The notes beneath the pieces were generated by a model. That model was not told the DNA's origin. It saw only the letters and a program-made list of their open reading frames with translations, and made no database searches. DNA of 64,000 bases from Zygnema cylindricum (lineage: Eukaryota > Streptophyta > Zygnematophyceae > Zygnematales > Zygnemataceae). Position 1 is the first letter of the stretch. Every line of letters begins with the position of its first letter. The DNA lies in NCBI GenBank assembly GCA_037447655.1, contig JBBHKE010000999.1, forward strand, positions 313,939 to 377,938, read 5' to 3'. Positions 33,288 through 44,385 of this stretch are shown here, in pieces. A program made the position numbers and the translations under genes.

Positions 33288-33799
33288 GTGAACATTAACT
33301 GACATTCAGCACGACAAATAATACTAACGTCATAATGACGTCAAAACTATACGGACTGACAAATTTTGTACGTCTACGTAATTTAGTGTTTATAATTTCA
33401 GCGCGGATAATTATTGCCGACATAACCCAATATAGAGTACTTAAATAAATTAGAGTAAACTTCCTCTGTGAAAAAGTTTTATCACATAAATTAGAGTTCA
33501 TTAATTTAATTGTTTTTTTTTGTTTTTTTACTCTAATTTTTTCATTACTCTAATTACGATTCGTGGTGTAGTGTTGGGTATCGGGTAAATTCATATCGCG
33601 ATAATTTCGATATTTCATATATCGAATATCGATCGAGCAAAATCCTCGATATGTCGTACCGGGACCAACATAAACCATCGCGATATATAGTATTTTTTAT
33701 ATTTTATATTTTATATTTTTATATAATATGTTATTTTAGCGAAAAAAGACAAATTGCCTGATACGCCACGTACAACGTGATTTTCGTTCCGTGATTTAA

Positions 33800-34754
33800 G
33801 GGCACTTTCCCATGTGCTAAAGTTACAGTTATTTTCGGTCGTTTTCCTTTATAACTTGGAATAAAAAATGAAAAAATTTGCAGCCGTACCAAAAAAATCA
33901 AATTACCACCGTACAAGTTGCGTTCCATTAAAAGTTTAGTTGTACCGCAACTTTACGTCTATCGCGATGTAGTTTATCGTTTAGCGAGTTTCGACCCATT
34001 TTCGCGTCGTTCCAGATCATCTTCAAACTTTAATAAAATCACCTCGCGAGGTGATTTTAAATAAAGTTCCACGACGTGGGCAAATATGCATATGATTTCG
34101 CACGCGTCGGAGGTTTTTGACAAAATTTTCCTCAAAAGAAAAATCCACTGCATGTTTACAGCCCGTACGTACTTTTTTCCGTGAACCTTTTTCCGTACAT
34201 AGGCAGAGGAGGGGTCTCGACCAACGGACGCCATTTCGCAAAAGCGAAGTCCTTGAAAGCGCCTCTCTCTCTCTCTCCCTCTCCCACTAACGCGTATATC
34301 TCACAATTCTTGCAATGAAAAAAAGCAAGAAAGGTATCAAATGAAAGATCTCTAACAAATATTTCTTTTAGTTGTCTTTTAGCTTATTTTGATGGCAAGT
34401 ACAGTGAGAACAGACGATAAAACAAAATCGGAAAACCATGGCGGAATGTTTTAGATTCAGTGAAGTCGACGCTATCATAAGTGAGCGTGACGTCAATATG
34501 TCACAAACCCTAAACATCTACAATGTCACAAGTAGATAGACGTCTACAAACGTCGCTATTTTGTAAACATCAACAATTGTCGCGAGTTTTGTAGTCGTCT
34601 ACAAACCGTCACAAATTTACCCACGTCTACATTCGTCACGATCTAAAGTAACGATTTGATTATTTTACATACGAATGCTCTGAAAGTAGTACGCAAAATC
34701 TTCGCTAAAAACAAAGTTACAAGACTAAATTTTCGGTTACATGGGAAAGTGCCC
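33800..34754. mobile_element. Element 'F' with GGGCACTTTCCCATG inverted ends, inside B2
   Basis: Perfect terminal inverted repeat of at least 15 bp. TTAA flanks both ends (33796-33799, 34755-34758), and the paralogous site in B1 reads GACTTAAAGGTAGACGCC with one TTAA. The duplication is therefore TTAA (piggyBac-like), or TAA with an asymmetric end (Harbinger-like, which the resemblance to G favours). 955 bp, no transposase recognised. Contains a CT run at 34262-34283. Confidence 0.85.
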
Positions 34755-34821
34755 TTAAAGGTAGACGCCGCAAAATGTAACCGACAAAAAATACTAATTT
34801 TGTAATTCATATAATTACTTA

Positions 34822-35592
34822 GGGTATGTCCCCATGTACTTGTAACTTAGCGAACTTACTTTGTATTTTAGCGCGAATCCGCCGGACCCGGTTTTCAAGT
34901 GTATCTATGTGTAAGAACGTAATCATACTTACGTTTGTGACGATTGTATACCTCGACAATACCTGTGGCGGTTGTCAACGCCTACAATCTGTGTTGTCGC
35001 ACGTTATTTTTTGGAACTGCTTGTGACGTCGCGTGCCTTACCGTGATATTGTAGACGTATCGCCTTCCAGCCTGTGCAGTTTCACAGTTGAAGAAAATGC
35101 GCTTTGCCTTCGCGTCGCCTGTCCCCTCGACGTGAAATGGCATCGGAATTTCGAGACCCCTGCAAAAAAATAATCCGTACTCAAAGAAAACAAATAAAAT
35201 CAAACAAAATGTGTACTTCTCTTTGTCGTATTGAACGCAAATGGATAAAACATAGCGAATTTTGTACTTTTCTTTGTCCTTGGAAATCGTATGAAAAATT
35301 TCGAAAATTACGGCACGTGCGAATATATGTTCCTATTTGTTTATAGAAAATCCGTAGTTTTAAAACACATAGCGCATGTGTTTTAAAGATATGATTGAAG
35401 ATGACGTTTTTTGTCGTCGAAGTGGGTCGAAAAACACAAGACGACAAATTTTCGTACACCCTAAGTTCGAGGATGACGCAAAATGTAATCTACAAATTTG
35501 CGATTCCTTCGTACGGTTGGAACTTAGGCATTACGGCGCTAAGTTTTACAGGAGAACAACAAAAAAACCCTTATGCACATGGGGACATACCC
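34822..35592. mobile_element. Harbinger-like element 'G', target duplication TTA, inside B2
   Basis: Ends GGGTATGTCCCCATGT and ACATGGGGACATACCC, TTA on each side (34819-34821, 35593-35595). B1 and B3 have the uninterrupted equivalent (CCCCAAATAAGTAAT on the opposite strand). 771 bp. A diverged piece of the same family lies at about 42335-42545. Confidence 0.87.
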
Positions 35593-36135
35593 TTATATGG
35601 GGTATGGTTAGATCAGGAGGTCTTTGTAATAGTACAGACAACAAAATTTAAGTATTACAGAGGCCTCGGTTACATCGGGTATCCTTTGTAAACAAGTTTT
35701 TAAATACGTGTTTTGATTTGAGTGGTTCTTTGTAAGCTGACGATCAAATCTCTAAAATCGTCAAAGATTTTAAAACCGACGATTTTCGTATGGAAATCCG
35801 TACTTGCGTATTACGTACGCGTACTTCGCAAGTGTACCGCGTCAATGTACCTCAGAGATCTCCTTCACTCTGGTAACTTTCAGGAAAAAACCGTATTTCT
35901 TTTCGGCAAAGATTTTACTGTCACCTTGTCCGAAGTCACGTGACTTTGGAGACCTTTGGAAAATTTCATTTTTTTTTAATGCCTCGATATATCGACGATA
36001 CGATATATTAGCGATATATCGCGATATTTATATTTTCGATATATCGAAGCGATATATCGATTATCGAGTACCTGAAATTCAATATATATCGAATATTGGC
36101 AAAAGGTCCTCGATACCCAACACTATAAAAAACTA

Positions 36136-36445
36136 CACCGCCCATCGTTAGTAGTGTTAAAGAAAAATTAGTGTAAATGTGAGATTATAATTAATAATAC
36201 TAATTTAGTGCAAGGTGATGTGGCGGATTTTAGTCCACTTCCTTAAATAATGTTGTTAATTATATTTTGTGATTTTCAGCCGAAAGAAGTCGCTACAGAA
36301 TTAGCGTTATTAACACTAATAAGTTAAAAACTAATTAATTATGCCTACATTAGCAAAAAAGAAAAAATAGTGGTTTGAATTCTATTTTGGTCTCAACGAT
36401 GTTAATTTATGGGAACCGAAACAGCACTAATAACGATTCATATTG
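36136..36445. mobile_element. TA-target MITE 'A3'
   Basis: 310 bp, left end CACCGCCCATCGTTAGTAGTG, right end CACTAATAACGATTCATATTG, TA on both sides. Directly abuts the right 8-bp duplication of B2. Confidence 0.75.
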
Positions 36446-36623
36446 TACTTTACATATACTATTATTTACATTTGTTAATCTGTACAAAACAAAAAGATTT
36501 ACTGTACAACGTCGTCTCTTGTTTGCTAAAAAAACTTGTGAGAAAAATATTTTCGTTGACATAGCAAATTCACCTCCGTCGACATATTCTTTCCAAAAAC
36601 ATATTGCAGTATGTTCCGACGAG

Positions 36624-39546
36624 TAGTGTTGGGTATCGAGGACCTTTTGTCGATATTCAATATATATCGAATTTCAGGTTGTCGTGCATGTGTCTTATCA
36701 AACCAAGAAACATGCAACCTAACTAGCTGGCGAGTAGAAAACGTGGAATAGACAACAACAAAGCACATCCCGAAACAAAAAGAATAATAATACAAAGCTA
36801 AAATGAATATGACAATGTAAAAATGAGATAATAGGTGGAAAGGATAAAAGGTGAAAGGTGAGTGGGAAGCCGAGAGAGAGTTCCATTTATTGGCAGCAAG
36901 GTGGGGGACAGAAATAAGATAGAGGGAAAACACCAAAGAACTAAATTGAAAAAACAAACAAAAGTATTTTCAAGGTACAAATTTTAGATATATATCAATT
37001 TTTATAATTTTTCTTTCAAAGGAAAAACTGAAAAAGAAACTACAAGTGGAGAAGAGATGGGATTAAAACCGATGGAAAGATAAAACCGGATCAAAAGGAA
37101 GAAACCGGATTAAAAATACGTGAAAGAAAATTTAGAAATGGAAAGATAGATTTTATATGGTAAATAATGTATTTATATATTTTTCTTTTTAAATTTCTCA
37201 CGCCAAACTGAGAATGCAAACTGAAAATGAAAGGTAAATTGGACTGGAAATGGAAAAGATAACACCAAGAACAAAAACTGAAAATGAAAGATAATAATTT
37301 TTTATGTTTTTTTTTCTTTCAACAAAAACTGAAAATGAAATATAACAATTTTTTTTTAATTTATTAAAACACACAACAAGAGAGAGGAGAATGATAATTT
37401 GAGAGTACAGGAATACTAAGCCGATGGGTAGCCACTAGGCTCCACGGTCTGGGCGTATTCCTTACAGGAGTTAGGTCTAGGATTTTAAATAAAGAAAACA
37501 AAACCAGAAAAATGCAAGAAACCAGAAAAATGCAAGAAAACAACAATAAAAATCTGCAGGGAATCCGAGATAACCGGATCTTGGCACGCTGATTGCAGAA
37601 AATTACAACAAGAAAACAAGCACCGAAAATACGTAAAGAATCCGAGATTACGGAATTCTAACAAACGAGTAAAAATAGCAACAAGAAAATACAAGAAAAC
37701 AACGTTAAAAATCTGCACGAAATCCGAGAAAACCACATTTTGACACACTAATAACCAATTGCAGAAAATGATAGCGGGAAGCAAGCAATGGAAAATGGTA
37801 GAGAATCCGAGATAACCGGATTATAACAAACCACCAGCGAACTCCAACAAAAGCCACAGAAATTAGACAACAAAATGTCAAACACTAATTCAGAAAAGGC
37901 ATCCACAAAGGTTTAGAAACAGCCTGAGAAAGTAGGTAGAATCCAAACTAGAAGAGGTTGTTGAAGGGAAAATATGCGGACTCCGGCCAAAACCGAGTGA
38001 ATTAACTTGTAGGGCTTACAATAAAAGTATAATAAGGAAAGAGAAAAGCTAAGCGCTGAAAAAACTAAGGCAGAAAAAGCCTTGCAGGGAAAAAACAGAC
38101 ATTTGACTAAGGAAAAAGACAAAGGGAAAAGACAGAAAGATCTAAGTCCTCTTCGACCAATTCTTGTACTCTCAAATTATGAGAGTACGAACCTAACGCA
38201 ATCGTCTAAGTACTAACGAAATAACCAAAGTACTATTTTCTGACATTTGCTAACTAACCAATCATGTGAGAGTATTTCACTGTACAATTTGTGACTAGTT
38301 TGGGTTCTGGCCAATAAGCGACTTGGACCATATGCCTACGTTACAAAATTCACAATCCGCGGATTAAAACCCTTCCTAACTACATGTATGCTTGAACCTA
38401 CATGGGTTCAATGTGAACCAAAAATCGAAGCGCCAACAAACGCTCCGCGTACACGCGATTCGTACATCGCGAAATTCCAACTAAAGTGAAAGTACAGACA
38501 AAAATAAAAGTACAAATGTAATATCGTGGAGGTTTGTTCATCTTCTTTCGTACGACCTCCAAACGATATCCGCGTACGCCATTCGAATCGTGCACCTTCA
38601 AATCGCGCACGCAAATATGTATCTCCGTGTCACCAGCGGAATTCCCGGCGTCTCTTCGAAGTAAGTACACAATAAATCCTACATTCAAGCATGATTTTAA
38701 CACAACCGGAATTAGTGTAGCCTCAACCCGTAATATTCCTACAAATAAACAAAATACATGTCCCGACACAATGCGACATGACAAGGTGCCCAATAATCGA
38801 TATATCGCTTTGATATATCGAAAATCAAAATATCGCGATATATCGCATCGGCGATATATCAAGGCATATAAAAAAAAATGATTTTTTTCATAGGTCTGCA
38901 AAGTCACGTGTCTCCGGACAAGGTGACTGTAAAATCTTTGCCGATAAGAAATATGGTTTTTTCTTGAAAGTCATCAGAGTGAAGGAGATCTCTGACGTAC
39001 ATTGACGCGGTACACTTGCGAAGTACACGTACGTAATACGCAAGTATGGATTTTCAAACGAAAATGGTCGGTTTTTAAATCGTTGATGATTTTAGAGATT
39101 TGATCGGTAGCTTACAAGGAACCACTAAAATCACAACACTTATGTAAAAACTTGTTTACAGACGATACGCGATGTAACCGAGGCCTCTGAAATACATAAA
39201 TTTGGTTGTCCGTACTATTACAAACACCTCTTGATTTAACCATACCCCAAATAAGTAATTATATGAATTACAGAATTAGTATTTTGTTGTCGGTTACATT
39301 TCGCGGCGTCTACCTTTAAGTCACGGAACGAAAATCACGTCGTACGTGGCGTATCATACAATTTGTCCTTTTCGCTAAAATAACATATTATATAAAAATA
39401 TAGAATATTAATTATAAGGAAATACTATATATCGCGATAATTTATGGTGGTTCCGGTACGATATATTAAGGATTCTGCTCGATCGATATTCGATATATCG
39501 AATATCGAAATTATCGCGATATTAATTTACTCGATACCCAACACTA
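36624..39546. mobile_element. hAT-type element 'B3' carrying a 2.1-kb insertion
   Basis: Ends TAGTGTTGGGTATCG and CGATACCCAACACTA. 8-bp duplication CCGACGAG (36616-36623) against CCGTCGAG (39547-39554). Its left 55 bases match the reverse complement of the right end of B2. About 0.82 kb without insertion E. Confidence 0.87.
36680..38783. mobile_element. Unclassified 2.1-kb insertion 'E' inside B3
   Basis: Interrupts B3 between TTTCAGG and GCCCAATAATCG, which are adjacent in B2. AGGT flanks both ends (36676-36679, 38784-38787). The ends TGTCGTGCATGTGTC and (reverse complement) TGTCATGTCGCATTGTGTC are imperfect inverted repeats. The interior is A-rich, with degenerate ~110-bp units carrying ATCCGAGATAACCGGAT between 37545 and 37830. 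No transposase or RT domain is visible. Superfamily not assigned. Confidence 0.65.
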
Positions 39547-39581
39547 CCGTCGAGTATCTCCCCTTGCTGGTAGGCTGGTAG

Positions 39582-40137
39582 CAGAGGTCGCAAAAGTCAA
39601 AATTTTACATAACCGAAACCGACTGTTTTTTTTTTCAAGATCCGAGTAACCGACGCTTGACTGGGTTATGTCACGCTCCTAAATTGTTAACCGTTAACCG
39701 ACCGGCGTTTACGAAAATAAAAGTTAATCGAAACTCGATTTCTTGCGACTAATTGTGCCCGCCCGTAACGGAAAAAGTACAAAATTAATTAATGTACGTA
39801 TGAATAAGCCAGTAATTACAATTTGTCGCGTTCCCTAAGATTTGCGAAATGAATAGTGTTACTACTGTGTCATATTTGCGACGCTAATCATGATGTCACG
39901 TACTTCCACGATACCAAAGAGTACAAAGTACAATAATGTTGGATTGTATGGACAATACATTTTTTTTTTTTTTGGCTTTTTGGTTAACCGACTGTAACGG
40001 CCATTTCTTTTTTCTGGTGAATAAACCGACCGCAACCGCCCGGCCCCCAAAATTTGGCAACCGAATCCGTTCCGGATCCGACGCGGGCGGTCAGTTAACG
40101 GTCGGTCACGATTTCGGTTGACCGTTTGCGACCTCTG
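39582..40137. mobile_element. hAT-like MITE 'H' with perfect 8-bp duplication
   Basis: Ends CAGAGGTCGCAAA and TTTGCGACCTCTG, flanked by GCTGGTAG at 39574-39581 and 40138-40145. The CAGRGGTNGCAAA end is a classic hAT terminus. 556 bp, with internal repeats of AACCG-type motifs (GTAACCGAC, GGTTAACCGAC). Confidence 0.92.
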
Positions 40138-40152
40138 GCTGGTAGCCAGTAA

Positions 40153-40849
40153 GAGCGTTGTTCCATTAGGCGGTCTCTGTAAACATCGAAAATTCGTTTA
40201 CTGAAGCGACCGTTCCATTGTGTCTCAGTAACCGACATTGTTTTTGCGTGGCACACTTTGATTTGGCCACGTAATAGAAGAATACGATTCTCCTAATCTT
40301 CAGAGAATCTCTAACAGCGAATTGTGACCACATATTTGTACCAGCGAAGGTAAAAAGTGACTCGTACGACGTATTGAATAAAATCTGTACGGGCGGACGA
40401 AACTTAAGATGTGTAAAAGCGTACGAAAATGTCAGAAAGGTTCGTGGATGGCAACAGAAGCGTGAAACAATATCCTACATCAAAGATTTTCTTGCGGCTT
40501 CCGATGGCATCGCATCCTCCCTAGCGGAAGGCACATGTCATATGCGACGTGTACCCACCTGGTCGCGCGGTCGTTGTGGATATTTGTTCACTTTTCCACG
40601 AGGCACGATACTATTCGTTCAGGCGCTGAGAATTGACCTACTCCGGGTCACTTGTTGCGAACTGAAAGTGTCAGACGATGGCGTATCCGATTACGCATCC
40701 GACGGTCCACGTTTACGCCCATAAACGTGGAGAATGAAATTCTTCATTCAGTAGCCTTGATTTTCTGACATTTGTTTTTGTACGGCACTGTACGAAATAG
40801 TACGGCTTTCAGTAAACAACGGCATTTTTCCCCTAATGGAACCTCACTC
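40153..40849 (-). mobile_element. Harbinger-like non-autonomous element 'C2', target duplication TAA
   Basis: Ends GAGCGTTGTTCCATTAG and CTAATGGAACCTCACTC, TAA at 40150-40152 and 40850-40852. It carries the C-family internal block in the opposite orientation (GCGGAAGGCACATG). 697 bp. Confidence 0.83.
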
Positions 40850-40852
40850 TAA

Positions 40853-42970
40853 CCAGCCGTTAGCAGAACCGATACGTTTCACGACTCCATCACTTGGTAA
40901 CCGTCTGGAGGTTCGGCTAGGCGGTTACTAATCTGTTACCGCGTTGTTCGCAACCTTTACAGCATTGATGCCACGCAATCCGTGATGGCACTTCAGTAGT
41001 GACTGCCTGTGGTGGTGCCTTGCATTTCTACTGTTCAGCTGACGCCAGTTTCGCCGTCTCTGAAGCGATATTTTGCGAATATCGTCTATTCCTTGTTAGC
41101 TGACGCGTCCATAATCATACAAAATCATGGACCGTACAGAAGAGCTTAAATTCTTGGCACCTGCCGCGGGCATCGCGGATGTATCCGTACATAATCTGAC
41201 TTCGGGATCTCAATTCCAGCCCGAACCATTCTCCCGTTTTTCGCTCCTTTTTCACGGCCCAGAACGGACAAATACAGTCTTGTCTTGTTCCTGCCTGCGC
41301 AATAACTGTGTCCTTTAACGTGCAGAAGTCGACATTGGAATGGTCCTGAAAAGAGTGAAAGGCAATCCGACAAATTTGCAAGCTGGATCCCCAGGTGGTT
41401 AAGAGGACTGAAAGTACCAAACTGTGTCCCAGCCACACGTGGCGACAAATGATGTGTTGTGTTTACAAAAATGCGCAGTTTTGAATGGTGCCATTTCAAA
41501 CGAGAAACATCGCTATTTTATTGACCCAGCGATCGTACGGTCATCCGGCGCACGTTCCAGTTTCTTCGCAAAGACAAAGTATAGGTGGATGTAAAAAGCG
41601 ACAAAGTGGAGATTACGCTGTCACATTGTTCCACATTGTTTGTATTCGCAGAATTTGTCTTGACGCTACATTGCCGTACCAGTGTGAAAATTGTGGCATT
41701 CAAAGAAGACTTTGGACTTTCGATGTCTTTTCGAACCGTTGATCCTTTATAGGTGGAAACCACAGTATTTTCCCTTAATTTTGTTTTGCTATTTTCGCCT
41801 TCTTGTACCGTGTGCGCAGTCGTACATTTTTCTGGGTGTTTAGTACAAAGTTCAGAACCGAATATTAAAAATTGCCGGTGTTGGTACCCACATTTATGGC
41901 ATGGCGCAAAAGACAATCGTCAAAATTCGCAATTTCCGCACAGAATTGGACACGCGGTGTACTGGTGAGCCGTGTCGGGGGGGCCAGGTGAGACGCAATC
42001 GATGAATATCGAATCCTATCGTACAAAACCATTTCTATTCGAATGGGGGGCTTTGGATACTTCATGCCTAAACGTGGCACGATCCTGTCGACTGTCAATC
42101 GTAGTACATTGCGCGGATACAAACAAACCGTGGCACGCAAAAGAACAAACCTAGCCGTACTGATGAAGCGTCACATTTGGCAGACTGCAAATCCACGGTT
42201 AGGCTCACCACCATCGCCCATACCGACAAAAGGTATCATCATCTACGGTACGGTAGTCATCCGCCGACCCCATCCATAGGCGCCTGCTTCTCGTCGATGA
42301 CGTCACTTACCAGGAAATTGTATTTTTAAGAAAAGTTTGAAGATGACGTTTTTTGGCGCGGCCGTGGGTCGAAGAACACAAGACGACAACATGTAGTATT
42401 TCAAAAATTCGATGATGACGCAAAATGTACTTCTCTTTTTTTATATTTTTTTGTACGGTTGAAACTTACGCGGTACGGCTCTAAGTTTTACAGGAAAACG
42501 ACAGAAAATAACCCTTTGGCACACAGAGACGCACCCTTAGAGGAGTATAAAACAAATTTGGGGGAAAAGTACAGTACAGTACCCGATGATGACGTCACCG
42601 TGCAGATTGCCTACCTACCACACGTGACATTGCTGTTCCGCAAGGTGCAAACTTCCAACTTCGTTTGTATACAAGCACCACGATTTGAACCGATGTGACC
42701 GTACATTCAGTAGAATACAAAAATGCTTTTGCTAACTTTCACACGTGTCACTATACACGTAAAGTATACTCTGCGCAAGTGGATTGCCGACCGGCGATCA
42801 CACGCCATGTCGTTTACCTCTGTGGAACGAAATGCTATGCTTGCGATATCTTCGCAGTATGTACGGCTACGTCCTTATCGTGGACCTTCCCCCTGTTTTT
42901 GTCCGGAACAAACAGTGTCACTTTCGAGATTTTTGTAGCGAAGCCGTACGTTTCCAAATTTCCGTACATC
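40853..42970. other. Unclassified repeat-like stretch
   Basis: Moderate GC, no gene recognised. A minus-strand open frame at 41518-41916 starts APCHKCGYQH and may be a decayed Cys-rich ORF, but I cannot assign it. At 42335-42545 a segment resembles element G (AAGATGACGTTTTTTG, AACACAAGACGACAA, CTAAGTTTTACAGGA), so an older relative lies here. Confidence 0.4.
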
Positions 42971-42976
42971 TCAGTA

Positions 42977-43508
42977 CACCGCGCATCGTTATTAGTGTCA
43001 ACGACACTAATTTGGGTTCTTAAAATTTTGATTTTTTTCCTCAAATAGGATACATGATTTTAATTTTTCCTTGACGTTAATTAAGGTACCGTACAAAATA
43101 GCGTAAAGGACGAATTACAATAATATCTAAATAGTGTGGTGTACGGTCGATGTCAGACCGTACATAAATGTACCTTTTCAAGTGAAAAATTTACAAAAAA
43201 TGAGTAAAATCAGATGCGCACGCATAGGATCGTGCGCTAAAAAAACGGGATTGTTCTGACACGTAAATTAGTCTTACATGTACAAATATTTAAATTTCAC
43301 GACGGCGTACGATTTATAAAATTTTGTACGAATACATATATTAATGTATATAACCGTACGACGAATATTCCATTTTTGCTGTTCCCAAATTAGCATAAAC
43401 ACCGAAATTAGAATACACTTTTTTTTTTTTTAATTCTTAATTAGCGTCAATGACGGTATATTTACTTCCACACTATTTAAACTTTGACACTAATAACGAT
43501 GCGCGGTG
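42977..43508. mobile_element. TA-target MITE 'A5'
   Basis: 532 bp, ends CACCGCGCATCGTTATTAGTG and CACTAATAACGATGCGCGGTG (perfect 21-bp inverted repeat), TA on each side. The right flank TAGTGTTTTG resembles a hAT end, as for A1 and A2, but no partner end is found. Confidence 0.88.
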
Positions 43509-43728
43509 TAGTGTTTTGTAATGGTAGGTGGTAGCATCTTACTGGGTAATCGCTTTACCTTTTTGTCACTTATCGATGGTCGATAATTCGGGTCAACACA
43601 TCGACATGAAACTACAGTACCGATATGCATCGCCATGATACTGGATCGATATACATGCTTATCAATATCGCGATGGTTGACTCTACTGATGGGTTGGTAG
43701 GGACTGATTGCCTGATTGGTTCTTCTTA

Positions 43729-44382
43729 GGGTGGCCTTCCATTAGCGAAAAAGTGGGGTTGTTTACTGAGGGCCGTACCGATTCATACATGTCCGTACTT
43801 TTTGTTTTCATCATTACGGGAAAATCTCCAAGGTTGTAGGCGTAAATTCTGACCGTCGGATTCCATTACACTTTTTAAACGGGACGCCACGTCACCAACC
43901 CTATATTATGTGGCGAGGGAGGAGACTTTGCACAGACTGAACGTGTAAAAATGGGCCGCGTGGAAAAGGAAAAAGAATTCACGATGAGTGCGCGCGTATG
44001 TGAACGTTGCATGGGGCATGTGCCTTCCGCCAGGGTGGCTGCAAATCCGCCGAAACTATCCCGTCACGCTCCCACCATCGAAGGTTGCCGCCGCCTTTTT
44101 GTCATTACGTTTTGAAATTTTGGGTAGTACATTATAATGCCCTCTGAACGAGTCATTAATTACCTCCGCTGGTACAGAAATTACCTCCGTTGGTAAAGAT
44201 ATTGCGTTCAGACATGCATTCGAGGATTCTTTCAAGATTGTAGGCATCGAATATTAACCTACGTGTTACCAACCAGAATGAGCCACGCAAATAAAAGTTG
44301 GTTTACTGACGCGACCTAATGGAAGGCCCGCCCTTCACCAAGTTTTCGTACAATTACTGAAACGCCTAATGGAAGGCCACCT
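43729..44382 (+). mobile_element. Harbinger-like non-autonomous element 'C3', target duplication TTA
   Basis: Starts GGGTGGCCTTCCATTAGCG, ends GGAAGGCCACCT, TTA on each side. Internal CATGTGCCTTCCGCCAGG as in C1. The right end carries a doubled terminal motif (CCTAATGGAAGGCCC at about 44313, then again at about 44366). Confidence 0.82.
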
Positions 44383-44385
44383 TTA

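Larger units (their letters stand above)
31643..33568. mobile_element. TA-target MITE 'A2' inserted in the terminal TA of B2
   Basis: Ends CACCGCGAATCGTAATTA and TAATTACGATTCGTGGTG, flanked by TA (31641-31642, 33569-33570). The left arm 31643-31956 and right arm 33296-33568 belong to A2. The middle is hAT element B1 with its own nested MITE. Confidence 0.85.
31641..36125. mobile_element. hAT-type element 'B2' with four or more elements nested in it
   Basis: Outer ends TAGTGTTGGGTATCG (first TA at 31641-31642, the rest from 33571) and CGATACCCAACACTA (ends 36125). 8-bp duplication GAAAAAAC (31633-31640) against TAAAAAAC (36126-36133), one mismatch. 8-bp duplications and TAGNGTTGGG-type ends are characteristic of hAT elements. 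After subtraction of nested A2, F and G, about 0.83 kb remains, similar to B1 and B3. Rich in CGATATATCG motifs. No hAT transposase is seen, so it is non-autonomous. Confidence 0.87.
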
